64,000 bases of DNA from Aquimonas sp041395245. GTDB taxonomy: Bacteria; Pseudomonadota; Gammaproteobacteria; Xanthomonadales; Xanthomonadaceae. The notes beneath the pieces are model-generated. The model searched no databases. It was not told the origin of the DNA and saw only the letters and a list, made by a program, of their open reading frames with translations. The stretch lies in the NCBI GenBank assembly GCA_041395245.1, contig JAWLAY010000005.1:294219-358218 (forward strand). Reading direction: 5' to 3'. The position numbers and the translations under genes were made by a program. Below, piece by piece: positions 17,404 through 26,900 of the stretch (position 1 is the first letter of the stretch; each line of letters starts with the position of its first letter).

Positions 17404-18576
17404 ATGCTGCTCGGGCTGTTCGATGCCTTGCGGGCGGAAAAGCTGCCGGTGAGCCTGCGCGAGTGGCTGGATTTGATGGCGGCACTGCAGGCCGATCTGG
17501 CCTTCGCCGACATCGAGCAGTTTCACGCGTTGGCGCGCGCCGTGCTGGTCAAGGACGAGCGTCATTTTGATCGCTTCGACCGTGCGTTCGGGCGATTCTG
17601 GCAAGGTGCCTCCCGAGTGCCGGACGAGACATTTGCAGCCATTCCGGAACACTGGCTGCGTCGCGAGTTCGAGCGCACCTTCACGGACGAAGAGAAGGCG
17701 CAGATCCAACGGCTTGGCGGTCTGGAAGAACTGATGCGGCGCTTTCGTGAACGCTTGGCCGAACAGAAGGAACGCCATCACGGCGGTAACCGCTGGATCG
17801 GCAGCAACGGCACCAGTCCGTTTGGTTCCGGTGGATATCATCCAGGCGGCATTCGCGTCGGTCCGCACGGCGGCGGACGCATGGCCGCCAAGGTGTGGGA
17901 ACGGCGCGAGTACCGCAATCTGGATGGGGACGCCGAGTTGTCCTCACGCAACTTCAAGACCGCCTTGCGCCAACTGCGGCGCTTTGCGCGTGAAGGCGCG
18001 GCGGAAGAACTCGATCTGCCGGGCACCATCGCGGCCACCGCCAGAGAGGGTGGTTTGCTTGATGTGAAATTGCGCCCTGAACGGCGCAACGCCGTGAAGG
18101 TGCTGCTGTTCCTCGATATTGGCGGCTCGATGGACGATCACGTTGCGGTGTGCGAAGCGTTGTTCGGTGCGGCGCGCAGCGAGTTCAAACGCCTCGCGCA
18201 TTTCTACTTTCACAACTTCATCTACGACCACGTCTGGACCGACAACCAGCGGCGCGGCAGCAGCAAGATTCCGCTTTCCGACCTGCTGGCCCGCTACAAC
18301 CCCGATTACAAAATCGTCTTTGTCGGTGACGCCGCCATGGGCCCCTACGAAATCACCCATTCCGGCGGCAGCGTCGAGCATTGGAACGCCGAACCCGGTG
18401 AAGCCAGCTTTCGCCGACTGCGTGATCACTTCCGCAAACTGGTCTGGATCAATCCGGTACCGGTGGATCGCTGGCGTTACCCGATGTCCACCCAGTTGGT
18501 GCGCGAGTTGGTCGAAGACCGGATGTTTGCATTGACGCCGGACGGCCTGCAGGCCGCAATGCGGAGTTTGATGTAG
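17404..18576 (+). CDS. VWA domain-containing CoxE-like protein
   Basis: The protein (390 residues) starts with a helical region (MLLGLFDALRAEKLPVSLREW), followed by a Gly-rich segment (GGNRWIGSNGTSPFGSGGYHPGG, about 125-148) and a C-terminal VWA domain. The MIDAS-like motif reads DIGGSMD (Asp238 to Asp244), with Gly where the canonical DxSxS has its first Ser. FVGDAAM and the WINP segment are typical of the CoxE-like family. It presumably works with the upstream MoxR ATPase on an unknown client. A 15-bp-stem hairpin follows the stop codon. Confidence 0.85.
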   Translation: MLLGLFDALRAEKLPVSLREWLDLMAALQADLAFADIEQFHALARAVLVKDERHFDRFDRAFGRFWQGASRVPDETFAAIPEHWLRREFERTFTDEEKAQIQRLGGLEELMRRFRERLAEQKERHHGGNRWIGSNGTSPFGSGGYHPGGIRVGPHGGGRMAAKVWERREYRNLDGDAELSSRNFKTALRQLRRFAREGAAEELDLPGTIAATAREGGLLDVKLRPERRNAVKVLLFLDIGGSMDDHVAVCEALFGAARSEFKRLAHFYFHNFIYDHVWTDNQRRGSSKIPLSDLLARYNPDYKIVFVGDAAMGPYEITHSGGSVEHWNAEPGEASFRRLRDHFRKLVWINPVPVDRWRYPMSTQLVRELVEDRMFALTPDGLQAAMRSLM

Positions 18577-18580
18577 CCCC

Positions 18581-18620
18581 TGCGTTCTGCCTGACGGGTG
18601 ATTCGGTCAGGCAGAGCGCA
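18581..18620. terminator. strong hairpin between convergent genes
   Basis: TGCGTTCTGCCTGAC (18581-18595) pairs with GTCAGGCAGAGCGCA (18606-18620) across a 10-base loop: 15 pairs including one wobble. There is no T run on either side. It lies between the stop codons of the VWA and TPR genes, so it could act as a bidirectional terminator or mRNA 3'-end stabiliser. Confidence 0.5.
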
Positions 18621-18646
18621 TTCGCGGGCTGTGGTCGCCGACGTGC

Positions 18647-19498
18647 TCAGTCCTCGATCTGCGACTTGGCAAACTCGGCGTCGAGTTTCTCCATCGCGTC
18701 CTTGGGTTTGAGTTTGGCGGCTTTGGCGTAGGCTTCGGCGGCATCGTCCTCGCGCTTGTCGCCGTACAACAGCATCAGACCGTTGCCGTATTCGATCCAC
18801 GCGATGGGTGAGTCGGGAGTCAGTTCCAGCGCGGTCTGCAGGTGTTTTTCGCCGGTGGCAGCCTTGGCGCCATAGGTGAGACCGCCCAGCATGCCGCCGA
18901 CCTTGTTGATGATTTCGGCGTGGTAGAGGCCGAGTGCGGTGTGCGCTTCGGCGTGTTTGGGGGCGAGCTTGAGGGTGGCGTCGAGGCTTTCCTTGACCTT
19001 GCCGGCCAGCCCTTGGGTCAGTGCCTTGGCAATCGAGATGCTCTGGCTGTAGCGGCCTAGCGCAAAGGCCCGCCGATAGTGGCTGTTGGCGAGTTTGGGC
19101 AGCGCATCGACGGCGCCTTCCGCCAGGCCGACCAATTGTTCGTAGCGTTGCAATTGCTGCTTGTCGTTGTCGAGCAGATAGGTGGCATGAATGCCGCCCG
19201 CTTTGCAGGCTACCGAGGCGCCCAGCGGGCCCAGCGCCTCGCCGAGTTCAAAGGCAGACTGGAAGTCACCGGCGTGAAAGGCCCGCCAGGCGTCTTGCAG
19301 TTGGCTGGCAGTTTCCGCCGCATCGAGCTTGCCCAGCGACTTGTTCGACTTCAGCCAGCCCGCAACCGCGTCCGTATCCGGGAATGGCTCCTGATCGCCC
19401 GCATGCAACTTGGGCCAGGCTTTTTCCAGTTTGCTGTCCGGGTAGTCGAAGCCTTTGCTGTCATGCGGAAAGGGGGTCCAGGCTTTGCTGCGTGCCAT
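18647..19498 (-). CDS. TPR-type hypothetical protein
   Basis: This 283-residue protein has no recognised catalytic motif. It is built of helical repeats resembling tetratricopeptides (for example the stretch around HAEAHTALGLYHAEI and the last repeat, AAEAYAKAAKLKPKDAM). It begins MARSKAWTPFPHD and has no signal peptide, so it is probably cytoplasmic. The ATG at 19498 is preceded by a good AAGGAG site; the longer in-frame extension to 19609 has none. It is convergent with the MoxR/VWA pair and divergent from alaS. Function unknown. Confidence 0.75.
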   Translation of the reverse strand: MARSKAWTPFPHDSKGFDYPDSKLEKAWPKLHAGDQEPFPDTDAVAGWLKSNKSLGKLDAAETASQLQDAWRAFHAGDFQSAFELGEALGPLGASVACKAGGIHATYLLDNDKQQLQRYEQLVGLAEGAVDALPKLANSHYRRAFALGRYSQSISIAKALTQGLAGKVKESLDATLKLAPKHAEAHTALGLYHAEIINKVGGMLGGLTYGAKAATGEKHLQTALELTPDSPIAWIEYGNGLMLLYGDKREDDAAEAYAKAAKLKPKDAMEKLDAEFAKSQIED

Positions 19499-19641
19499 GA
19501 GCGGCTCCTTGGCGGCGGGTTGCAGGGGCGAATGTCGCCGCATTGTGCGACAGCGCGGCAGATTCGCCATGTTGCAGTGCTTTTCGCTGCTCGACGCATC
19601 CGGCATCATGCGCGTCTCGCCGCCTTTGACGCCCCGCCCGC

Positions 19642-22275
19642 ATGAAATCCAGTAACGACATCCGCCAGGATTTTCTTCAGTTCTTCCAGTCCAAGGGTCA
19701 CCAGATTGTCGCCTCCAGTTCGCTGGTGCCGGGCAACGATCCGACCCTGTTGTTCACCAACGCGGGCATGGTGCAGTTCAAGGACGTGTTTTTGGGGGGT
19801 GACAAGCGCAGCTACAAGCGTGCCGTTTCCAGTCAGCGTTGCGTGCGTGCCGGTGGCAAGCACAACGATCTCGACCAGGTTGGCTATACCGCGCGGCATC
19901 ACACCTTTTTTGAAATGCTGGGCAATTTCAGCTTCGGCGACTACTTCAAGAAAGACGCCATCTGCTGGGCCTGGGAACTGCTGACCGAGGTCTGGAAGCT
20001 GCCCAAGGATCGCCTGCTGGTCACGATCTATCACACCGATGACGAAGCCTTCGACATCTGGCACAAGGATGTCGGCATTCCGATCGAGCGCATCATCCGC
20101 ATCGGCGACAACAAGGGTGCGCCGTATGCCTCGGATAACTTCTGGCAGATGGCCGACACCGGTCCGTGCGGGCCGTGCACCGAGATTTTTTACGACCACG
20201 GTGCCCACATCGCGGGTGGCCCGCCCGGTAGCCCGGATGAAGACGGCGACCGCTTCATCGAAATCTGGAACAACGTGTTCATGCAGTTTGACCGTCAACC
20301 GGACGGCAGCCTGGTGCCGCTGCCCGCGCCGTGTGTGGATACCGGCATGGGCCTGGAGCGCGTGTCCGCCGTGTTGCAGCACGTGCATTCCAACTACGAG
20401 ATCGATCTGTTCCAGGCACTGATCAAGGCCGCCGCGGCACTGACCGCGACCAGCGATCTGGAAAACAAATCGCTGCGCGTGATTGCCGATCACATCCGCG
20501 CCTGCAGCTTCCTGATCGTCGACGGCGTGCTGCCCAGTAACGAAGGTCGTGGCTACGTACTGCGTCGGATCATCCGTCGTGCCCTGCGTCACGGCTGGAT
20601 GCTCGGCGTCCGCGAGTCCTTCTTCTTCCGCATGGTCGCCGCGCTGGTCGAACAGATGGGCGAGGCCTATCCCGAACTGCGCCAGAAGCAGGCCATGGTG
20701 GAGGCAGCGCTGAAAGCGGAGGAGGAGCGCTTTGCCGAGACGCTGGATCAGGGCATGCGGATTTTTGACGACATTGCTGCACGTTGTGGTGCGGAGATTC
20801 CTGGCGCGGACGCGTTCCGCCTTTACGACACCTATGGCTTCCCGGTCGATCTGACCGCCGATATGGCACGCGAGCGCGGTCTGAGTGTCGATATGGCGGG
20901 CTTCGACGCCGCCATGGCGCAGCAGCGCGAGCAGGCCAGGGCGGCTAGCAAGTTCGCGGGCAGCAGCAGTCTGTCGGCGGAATTGGTGGCCACGCTCAGT
21001 CCCACCGTGTTCCTCGGCTACGAAAGCCTGCAGAGTGCGGGACTGAAAGTGTTGGCGATCGTGCGTGACGGTCAGTCCGTCAACCAGTTGCAGGCAGGCG
21101 AATCGGCGACTTTGATCCTGGATCGCACCCCGTTCTATGCGGAAAGCGGCGGACAGGTGGGCGATCACGGGCGGCTGCTGGGTGCCGCCGCGCAGTTCGA
21201 TGTCTCCGACACACAGAAGCTGGCCGGGGTGTATTTCGGTCATGTCGGCACGTTGGCGCAGGGCAGCCTGAGGTCGGGGGATGTGCTGAGCGCCGAGGTC
21301 GATTCGGCGCGTCGTCAGGCCATCGTGCTCAACCACAGCGCGACCCATCTGTTGCACGCCGCATTGCGCGAGGTGCTGGGCGATCACGTGGCGCAGAAGG
21401 GCTCGCAGGTCGCTCCCGAGCGCCTGCGTTTCGACTTCTCGCATTTCCAGCCGATGAGCGCATTGGAACTGTCCCGCGTGGAAGCGCTGGTCAATGCCGA
21501 GATCCGCCGCAACGTGGCCGTCGAAGTTCATCACATGGGCATGCAGGAAGCGCTGGATTTCGGCGCGATGGCGCTGTTCGGCGAGAAGTACGGCGAAGAG
21601 GTGCGGGTGCTGAAGATGGGCGCGTTCTCCACCGAGTTGTGTGGCGGTACGCATGCCAGCCGGACCGGCGACATCGGCGTCTTCAAGATCGTCTCCGAAG
21701 GCGGCGTGGCTTCGGGGGTTCGCCGTATCGAAGCGGTTTCCGGCGCGGGCGCGCTGGCCTTCATTCGGGAAGAAGAATCGCGACTGGATGAAGTCGCCGA
21801 TCTGCTCGGCGCGAGTGCCGCCGATGTGGCTGGCAAGCTGCGCCAACTGCTGGATCGTCAACGCCAACTGGAAAAGACCGTCGAACAGTTCAAGGCCAAG
21901 TCGGCGGCGGGTGCGGCGGCGGATCTCGCGGGCAATGCCACCGATGTGGGCGGGTTCAAGCTGGTTGCCGCACGGCTCGATGGCCTGGATGTGAAGGGTC
22001 TGCGTGATGCGGTCGACAACCTCAAGCAGAAGTTGCCGGACGCCGTGATCCTTCTTGCCAGCGGCCATGAGGGCAAGGCCTCGCTGATCGCCGGTGTCAA
22101 CGGCGCCGCCTTAGGCAAGATCAAGGCCGGTGACGTGGTCGGCTTCGTCGCCGGACAGATCAATGGCAAGGGCGGTGGACGTCCCGACATGGCGCAGGGC
22201 GGTGGCGAGGATGGTCCGGCATTGCTGGCTGCCTTGCAGGCCTTGCCTGCTTGGATCGTCGCGCGTCAGGGCTGA
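19642..22275 (+). CDS. alaS: alanine--tRNA ligase
   Basis: AlaRS charges tRNA-Ala and edits mischarged Ser or Gly. The 877-residue protein has class II motif 1 (HHTFFEMLGNFSFGDYF), and the editing-domain zinc site HSATH (His565) plus CGGTH (Cys667, His671). The C-terminal oligomerisation/DHHA1 domain ends in GKGGGRPDMAQGGG. Length matches E. coli (876). A large antisense reading frame on the other strand is a codon-usage shadow. No recX or csrA is seen next to it. Confidence 0.97.
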   Translation: MKSSNDIRQDFLQFFQSKGHQIVASSSLVPGNDPTLLFTNAGMVQFKDVFLGGDKRSYKRAVSSQRCVRAGGKHNDLDQVGYTARHHTFFEMLGNFSFGDYFKKDAICWAWELLTEVWKLPKDRLLVTIYHTDDEAFDIWHKDVGIPIERIIRIGDNKGAPYASDNFWQMADTGPCGPCTEIFYDHGAHIAGGPPGSPDEDGDRFIEIWNNVFMQFDRQPDGSLVPLPAPCVDTGMGLERVSAVLQHVHSNYEIDLFQALIKAAAALTATSDLENKSLRVIADHIRACSFLIVDGVLPSNEGRGYVLRRIIRRALRHGWMLGVRESFFFRMVAALVEQMGEAYPELRQKQAMVEAALKAEEERFAETLDQGMRIFDDIAARCGAEIPGADAFRLYDTYGFPVDLTADMARERGLSVDMAGFDAAMAQQREQARAASKFAGSSSLSAELVATLSPTVFLGYESLQSAGLKVLAIVRDGQSVNQLQAGESATLILDRTPFYAESGGQVGDHGRLLGAAAQFDVSDTQKLAGVYFGHVGTLAQGSLRSGDVLSAEVDSARRQAIVLNHSATHLLHAALREVLGDHVAQKGSQVAPERLRFDFSHFQPMSALELSRVEALVNAEIRRNVAVEVHHMGMQEALDFGAMALFGEKYGEEVRVLKMGAFSTELCGGTHASRTGDIGVFKIVSEGGVASGVRRIEAVSGAGALAFIREEESRLDEVADLLGASAADVAGKLRQLLDRQRQLEKTVEQFKAKSAAGAAADLAGNATDVGGFKLVAARLDGLDVKGLRDAVDNLKQKLPDAVILLASGHEGKASLIAGVNGAALGKIKAGDVVGFVAGQINGKGGGRPDMAQGGGEDGPALLAALQALPAWIVARQG

Positions 22276-22362
22276 CGCGAGCGGGTTCACCACGTCCGCC
22301 AGCATCCTGAATGTGGGCCATTTTTGGGTGCGCCGATTGACCATCGATGAGCCTGAGACAGC

Positions 22363-22393
22363 GCGGCGCGCACACAGGTGTGTCGCGCGCCGC
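22363..22393. repeat. G+C-rich inverted repeat between alaS and rng
   Basis: GCGGCGCGCACAC (22363-22375) and GTGTG plus CGCGCCGC (22378-22393) form a 13-bp stem with a 3-base bulge and a 2-base loop. There is no T run, so it is an atypical terminator. It could end alaS transcription or shape the 5' leader of rng, about 100 bases downstream. The rest of the 219-base gap holds nothing I can identify. Confidence 0.4.
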
Positions 22394-22494
22394 CTTAACG
22401 TGGGCTTGCGTAAAGTACGGGCGACGTTTGTCCAGTCTGTTCGCTGCCGCTCTGCTCGGCTATAAGGTTGGCACAGCCATTCGGGTGTTATCGC

Positions 22495-23973
22495 GTGTCC
22501 GAAGAAATCCTCATCAATGTCACCCCGCGCGAGACCCGCGTCGCCGTCGTCGAGAACGGCATGCTGCAGGAAGTGCACATCGAGCGTGCGTCGCGTCGCG
22601 GCTATGTCGGCAATATCTACAAGGGCAAAGTGTTGCGGGTGATGCCGGGCATGCAGGCGGCATTCGTGGAAATCGGCTTGCAACGGGCCGCGTTCCTGCA
22701 TGCGTCGGACATCGTCCGGCCCGCGAGTTCGATGTTTCCGGAAGGCGATTCGCCGCCTGCGACGCCTACGCCGCCGATCACCGAGCTGCTGCGCGAAGGG
22801 CAGGACGTGGTGGTACAGGTCGTCAAAGACCCGATCGGCAGCAAGGGCGCACGACTGACCACGCAGTTATCGATTCCCTCGCGCTATGTCGTCCTGCTGC
22901 CGTACAGCAAAGTGCTGGGCGTGTCGGCGCGAATCGAAGACGAAGTCGAACGGGCGCGATTGAAGGCCGCACTACAAGCCCAGAGTGATGCAACCGGCTT
23001 GGGTTACATCGTCCGCACCAACGCCGATGGGCATGCGCCGGAAGCCTTGCTGGAAGACCTCGACTATCTGGGACGGCTGTGGTCGGCGATCCAGCAGAGC
23101 GTGCAGCAGCAGAAGGTGGGCGCGTGCATCTATGAGGACCTCGCCTTGCCCGTGCGTGCCTTGCGCGATCTGTTGCACGATGACGTGGAAAAGGTGCGCG
23201 TGGACTCGCGCGAAACCTTCGAGCGCATGCAGCGCTTTGCTTCGCAGTTCATCCCACAGTTGGCCGACCGCATCGAGCACTATCCCGGCGAGCGGCCGAT
23301 CTTCGACCTGTACGGGGTCGAGGACGAAATCCAGAAGGCCATGCAGAAGGAAGTTCCGCTCAAGTCGGGCGGTTATCTGGTCATCGATCAGACCGAGGCG
23401 ATGACCACGGTCGACGTCAACACCGGTGCATTCCTTGGCACGCGCAACCTGGAGGAGACGGTCTACCGCACCAATCTGGAAGCGGCTCAGGCCGTCGCGA
23501 GGCAACTGCGGCTGCGCAATCTGGGCGGCATCATCATCATCGACTTTATCGATATGGGCGATGTCGAGCATCGACGGCAGGTGATGCGGCAGCTCGAAAA
23601 GGCGCTGTTGAATGATCATGCCAAGACCACGGTTTACGACTTTTCGCCCTTGGGTCTAGTTGAAATGACCCGCAAACGCACCACGGAAAGTCTGGAGCAT
23701 CAACTTTGCGAGTTGTGTCCGGCGTGTGGAGGGCGGGGCACGGTGAAGACCGCCGAGACGCTGACCTATGAGATTTTCCGCGAGATCACGCGGGCGGTGC
23801 GTCAGTTCGATGCCGAAAAGCTGCTGGTGCTCGCGTCGCCGAAGGTGGTCGGTCGCATTCTTGAGGAAGAGTCGGCGGGCGTGGCCGAGCTGGAAGAGTT
23901 CATCGGCAAGACGATCCGCTTCCAGCCGGACGAGCACTACGCCATCGAGCAGTACGACGTGGTTCTGCTGTGA
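22495..23973 (+). CDS. rng: ribonuclease G
   Basis: RNase G is an RNase E-family endonuclease involved in 16S rRNA 5' maturation and mRNA decay. The 492-residue protein starts at GTG 22495 (VSEEILINVTPRETRVAVVENG), matching the family start. It has an S1 RNA-binding domain (about 35-125), a catalytic DNase I-like region with VDVNTG (about 306-311) and IIIDFIDM (about 346-353), and the zinc-link CPAC (about 409-412). It lacks the long RNase E C-terminal scaffold. It overlaps yhdP by 4 bases (GTGA), the same rng-yhdP order as in E. coli. Confidence 0.95.
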   Translation: MSEEILINVTPRETRVAVVENGMLQEVHIERASRRGYVGNIYKGKVLRVMPGMQAAFVEIGLQRAAFLHASDIVRPASSMFPEGDSPPATPTPPITELLREGQDVVVQVVKDPIGSKGARLTTQLSIPSRYVVLLPYSKVLGVSARIEDEVERARLKAALQAQSDATGLGYIVRTNADGHAPEALLEDLDYLGRLWSAIQQSVQQQKVGACIYEDLALPVRALRDLLHDDVEKVRVDSRETFERMQRFASQFIPQLADRIEHYPGERPIFDLYGVEDEIQKAMQKEVPLKSGGYLVIDQTEAMTTVDVNTGAFLGTRNLEETVYRTNLEAAQAVARQLRLRNLGGIIIIDFIDMGDVEHRRQVMRQLEKALLNDHAKTTVYDFSPLGLVEMTRKRTTESLEHQLCELCPACGGRGTVKTAETLTYEIFREITRAVRQFDAEKLLVLASPKVVGRILEEESAGVAELEEFIGKTIRFQPDEHYAIEQYDVVLL

Positions 23974-26900
23974 TATCCCGTTCCCGTCGTTGGCTGCGCA
24001 AACTGCGCCGCTGGCTAGCGGGTGGTATCGCCGTATCACTGGTGTTGATGGCGACGCTGGTCGCGCTGGTCAGCCAATTGCTGCCCTTGTTGAATCAACA
24101 TCCGCAGCAGGTCGCGCAATGGTTGCAGCAACAGATCGGGCAACCGGTATCGATCAGCGCGGTGGATGCGCGCTGGAGCCGCAGTGGCCCCCTGCTGCGT
24201 CTGCAAGGCCTGAAGATTGGCGCGGACGCGGGGCATTCGGGACTTGAGCTGTCGGAGGCCGAGTTGCTGGTTCGCGCCTACGCCGGATGGTGGCCTGGTC
24301 AACCGCTGTTGAGTCTGCGTCTGCGCAAACTCGACCTCGCGCTGCAACGTCAGCGGGATGGACGTTGGGAATTGCAGGGCCTCGGTCCTGCGCGTCCCGG
24401 TGGCCTGCAGGCATTGCTTGCGCAAATCGAGCAGTTGGGCGAATTGCGCGTGGAAGAAGCCCGTCTGGGCATCAGCGATCTCGGCACCGGTCGGCATCTG
24501 GCCCTGCCGCGTATCGACGCGCGCCTGCGCACGGTCGGCGGGCGAGTGCGATTGGGTGTGCGGGTGTATGTGGCCGACTCGCCACCACTGCAATGGATCG
24601 CCAATCTCGACCCTGGTCTGCAGGCGGGCGAGATCTACATCGGCAGTTCGACCATGGCGCTGGACCACTGGCTTGCGGACTCGCTCGACTTGCCGGTCCA
24701 TGTACTCAGTGGCAGTGGCGAGGTCGCTTTGTGGATGACGTTGCGTGAGGGCGCCGTGCAGGACGCCACCCTGCAGGCACGTTTGACCGGACTATCGTTG
24801 CGCGGTGGCAAAGGGTCCTCCGCCTCGCCGAGCGCATCGACGTCAGGCACCGCCCCGGATGCCAGTGATGCAGAGGAGGGCATGGCGGCCGCGACCGACG
24901 GAAGACGCTGGGATGCCGATGAGTGGGAGCTCATGGCCCGCGCATGGCGGGAGGACGACACGCTTCGCGTGGTGGTGCCGGGAATGCGAGTTCGGCAGGG
25001 CGACACCGAGCGCCAGATCGGGCGGCTCGAATGGGGACGCAGTCCTGCCGGGTCGGCCCTGTTCGTCGAGGCCGTCGATTTGCAGCCGCTGTTCGACTGG
25101 TTGCCGATGCTGGGCGGCGATTTGCCGCCCTTGCCGGGCTGGTTGCGTGATGCCGTGCCCGGTGGACGCGTGGAATCCCTGCAACTGGCGTGGACCGCTG
25201 AGCGGATCGTGCAGGCGGGCGCGAGCTTGCGAGACATTCATTGGCAGGCGGTTGGCACCCTTCCTGGCGTGACGGGCTTGAGCCTGCAGGTGAACGGCAA
25301 CTCCGACCATCTCCAATTGCAGTTGGATTCGCCAGGTTTTGCGCTGGATGCCCCCGTGTCGCTGGCTGAACCGATCAGCGCGGCTTTGCAGGGAAGTCTC
25401 GATATCTACCCGCAAGGGCAGGGCTGGGCGCTGGAAGCCGCCCCGCTGCAGGTGAAAGCAACCGACTACGCGGCAACGATTGAAGGCAGCGTGTGGTGGC
25501 AGAACGACGGCAGTCGACCTTTTGTTGATTTGCGTGGCGAAGGCGTTGCGGGCATCTCCGTCAGCGCGGCAAAGCATTTCTGGGTGCTCAACAAGATGCC
25601 GCCGAAGACCGTGGAATGGCTGAATCGCGCCTTGGTCGATGGCCATTTGAACGTGGCCACCGCGCTGGTGCATGGCGACCTCGACGACTGGCCATTCGAC
25701 GGCGGGCAGGGGCGGTTCGAGGCCTTTGGCGAAGTCGATGGCGTGACGCTCGACTACTTGCCGGGCTGGCCGCGCGGTGAGCAACTGTCCGGCTGGGTGC
25801 GTTTTCTGAACATGCGCATGGATGCCGAAGTCAGCGGTTCCGTGCTTGGCAATCGCGTGGCGAAGGCGAGCGGAACCTTCGAGGATCTGCGCAGACCGAT
25901 TCTTGAGCTGGACCTGCAGGGTTCTGGCACGGGGCCATCGCTGTTGAGCTTGATACGTCGCAGTCCTTTGCAACAACGCTTCGGTAGCGCCATCGAAGGT
26001 TTGTCCGTCGGAGGCAAGGCGGATGTGAGTGTGACCATGCATGTGCCATTGAAAAAGGAACTCGGACACTTCGAGTTGGAGGGGCATGCTGATTTGCATG
26101 AAGCCGATCTGGCCGACAGCCGTTGGGGCTTGCAATTCGAGGCGGCCAACGGGCGCTTGCAGTTCAGTGAGTCAGGTTTCAGTGCCGATGAATTGAGCGT
26201 GCTGTTTGCCGATCAGTTGACCAGCCTCAGTCTGTCGGTGGGGCAGTTCACATCCACCGCTCGTCATCTGGTCGAAGGTTCCCTGCGTGGTCGCGTGAGT
26301 GTGGATTCCCTGCTGGCGTTGCGACCGGAAATGGACTGGCTGCGTCCACATGTCGAAGGGGTTTCCGATTGGGCGGCTCGCGTCACCGTGCCGCGCTCGG
26401 ATGGATCGACCTCGACCGTCAGCGTGCGTCTGCAGTCGGACCTGCAAGGTACGGCGCTGCAACTCCCTGCGCCGCTTCGGAAGGCCGCCGAGGAAAGGTT
26501 GCCCGCCGACGTCGAGTTGCTGCTGCCTTCGTCATCCGGCCGGATCGACCTGCAGTTGGGCGGGCTTCTGCATTTGCGTGGACGTCTGGCCGAGCGGGCC
26601 AGCGAATTTCGCGGTATTGCCGCCTTCGGCGTCGGCGAGTTGAACGAGTCGCCCAGCGAGTCCGGTCTGGAGGTGGTGGGTAGTGTGCCGGTTCTGGATG
26701 GCAATGGCTGGGTGGGGGCAACGCTGTCGGGCCTGGGTCAAGGTGCGCAGGTCCGTCGGATCGATCTGTCGGCCGGAATTCTGCAGTTGGGCGGCCGCGA
26801 CTTTTCCGAATCCCGCGTGCAGGTCGAGCGGCAGGACGATGGCGCTGGTCTGGTTCGTTTCGAGGGTGAGCAGTTGCAAGGTGAGTTGCGCTGGCCGAAA

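Noticed and set aside
16636..17868. 410-codon minus-strand frame
   Set aside because: It is antisense to moxR and the VWA gene and is low complexity; a shadow.
19606..22068. 820-codon reading frame on the minus strand
   Set aside because: It lies exactly antisense to alaS, has no recognisable domains and is rich in His, Gln and Arg. It is a G+C-rich codon-usage shadow.
22468..23973. Longer rng with an upstream ATG at 22468
   Set aside because: The nine extra residues are not family-like, and the GTG at 22495 gives the conserved start.
24843..26135. 430-codon minus-strand frame inside yhdP
   Set aside because: It is antisense to yhdP with no start-site signal; yhdP is supported by its N-terminal helix and C-terminal signature.
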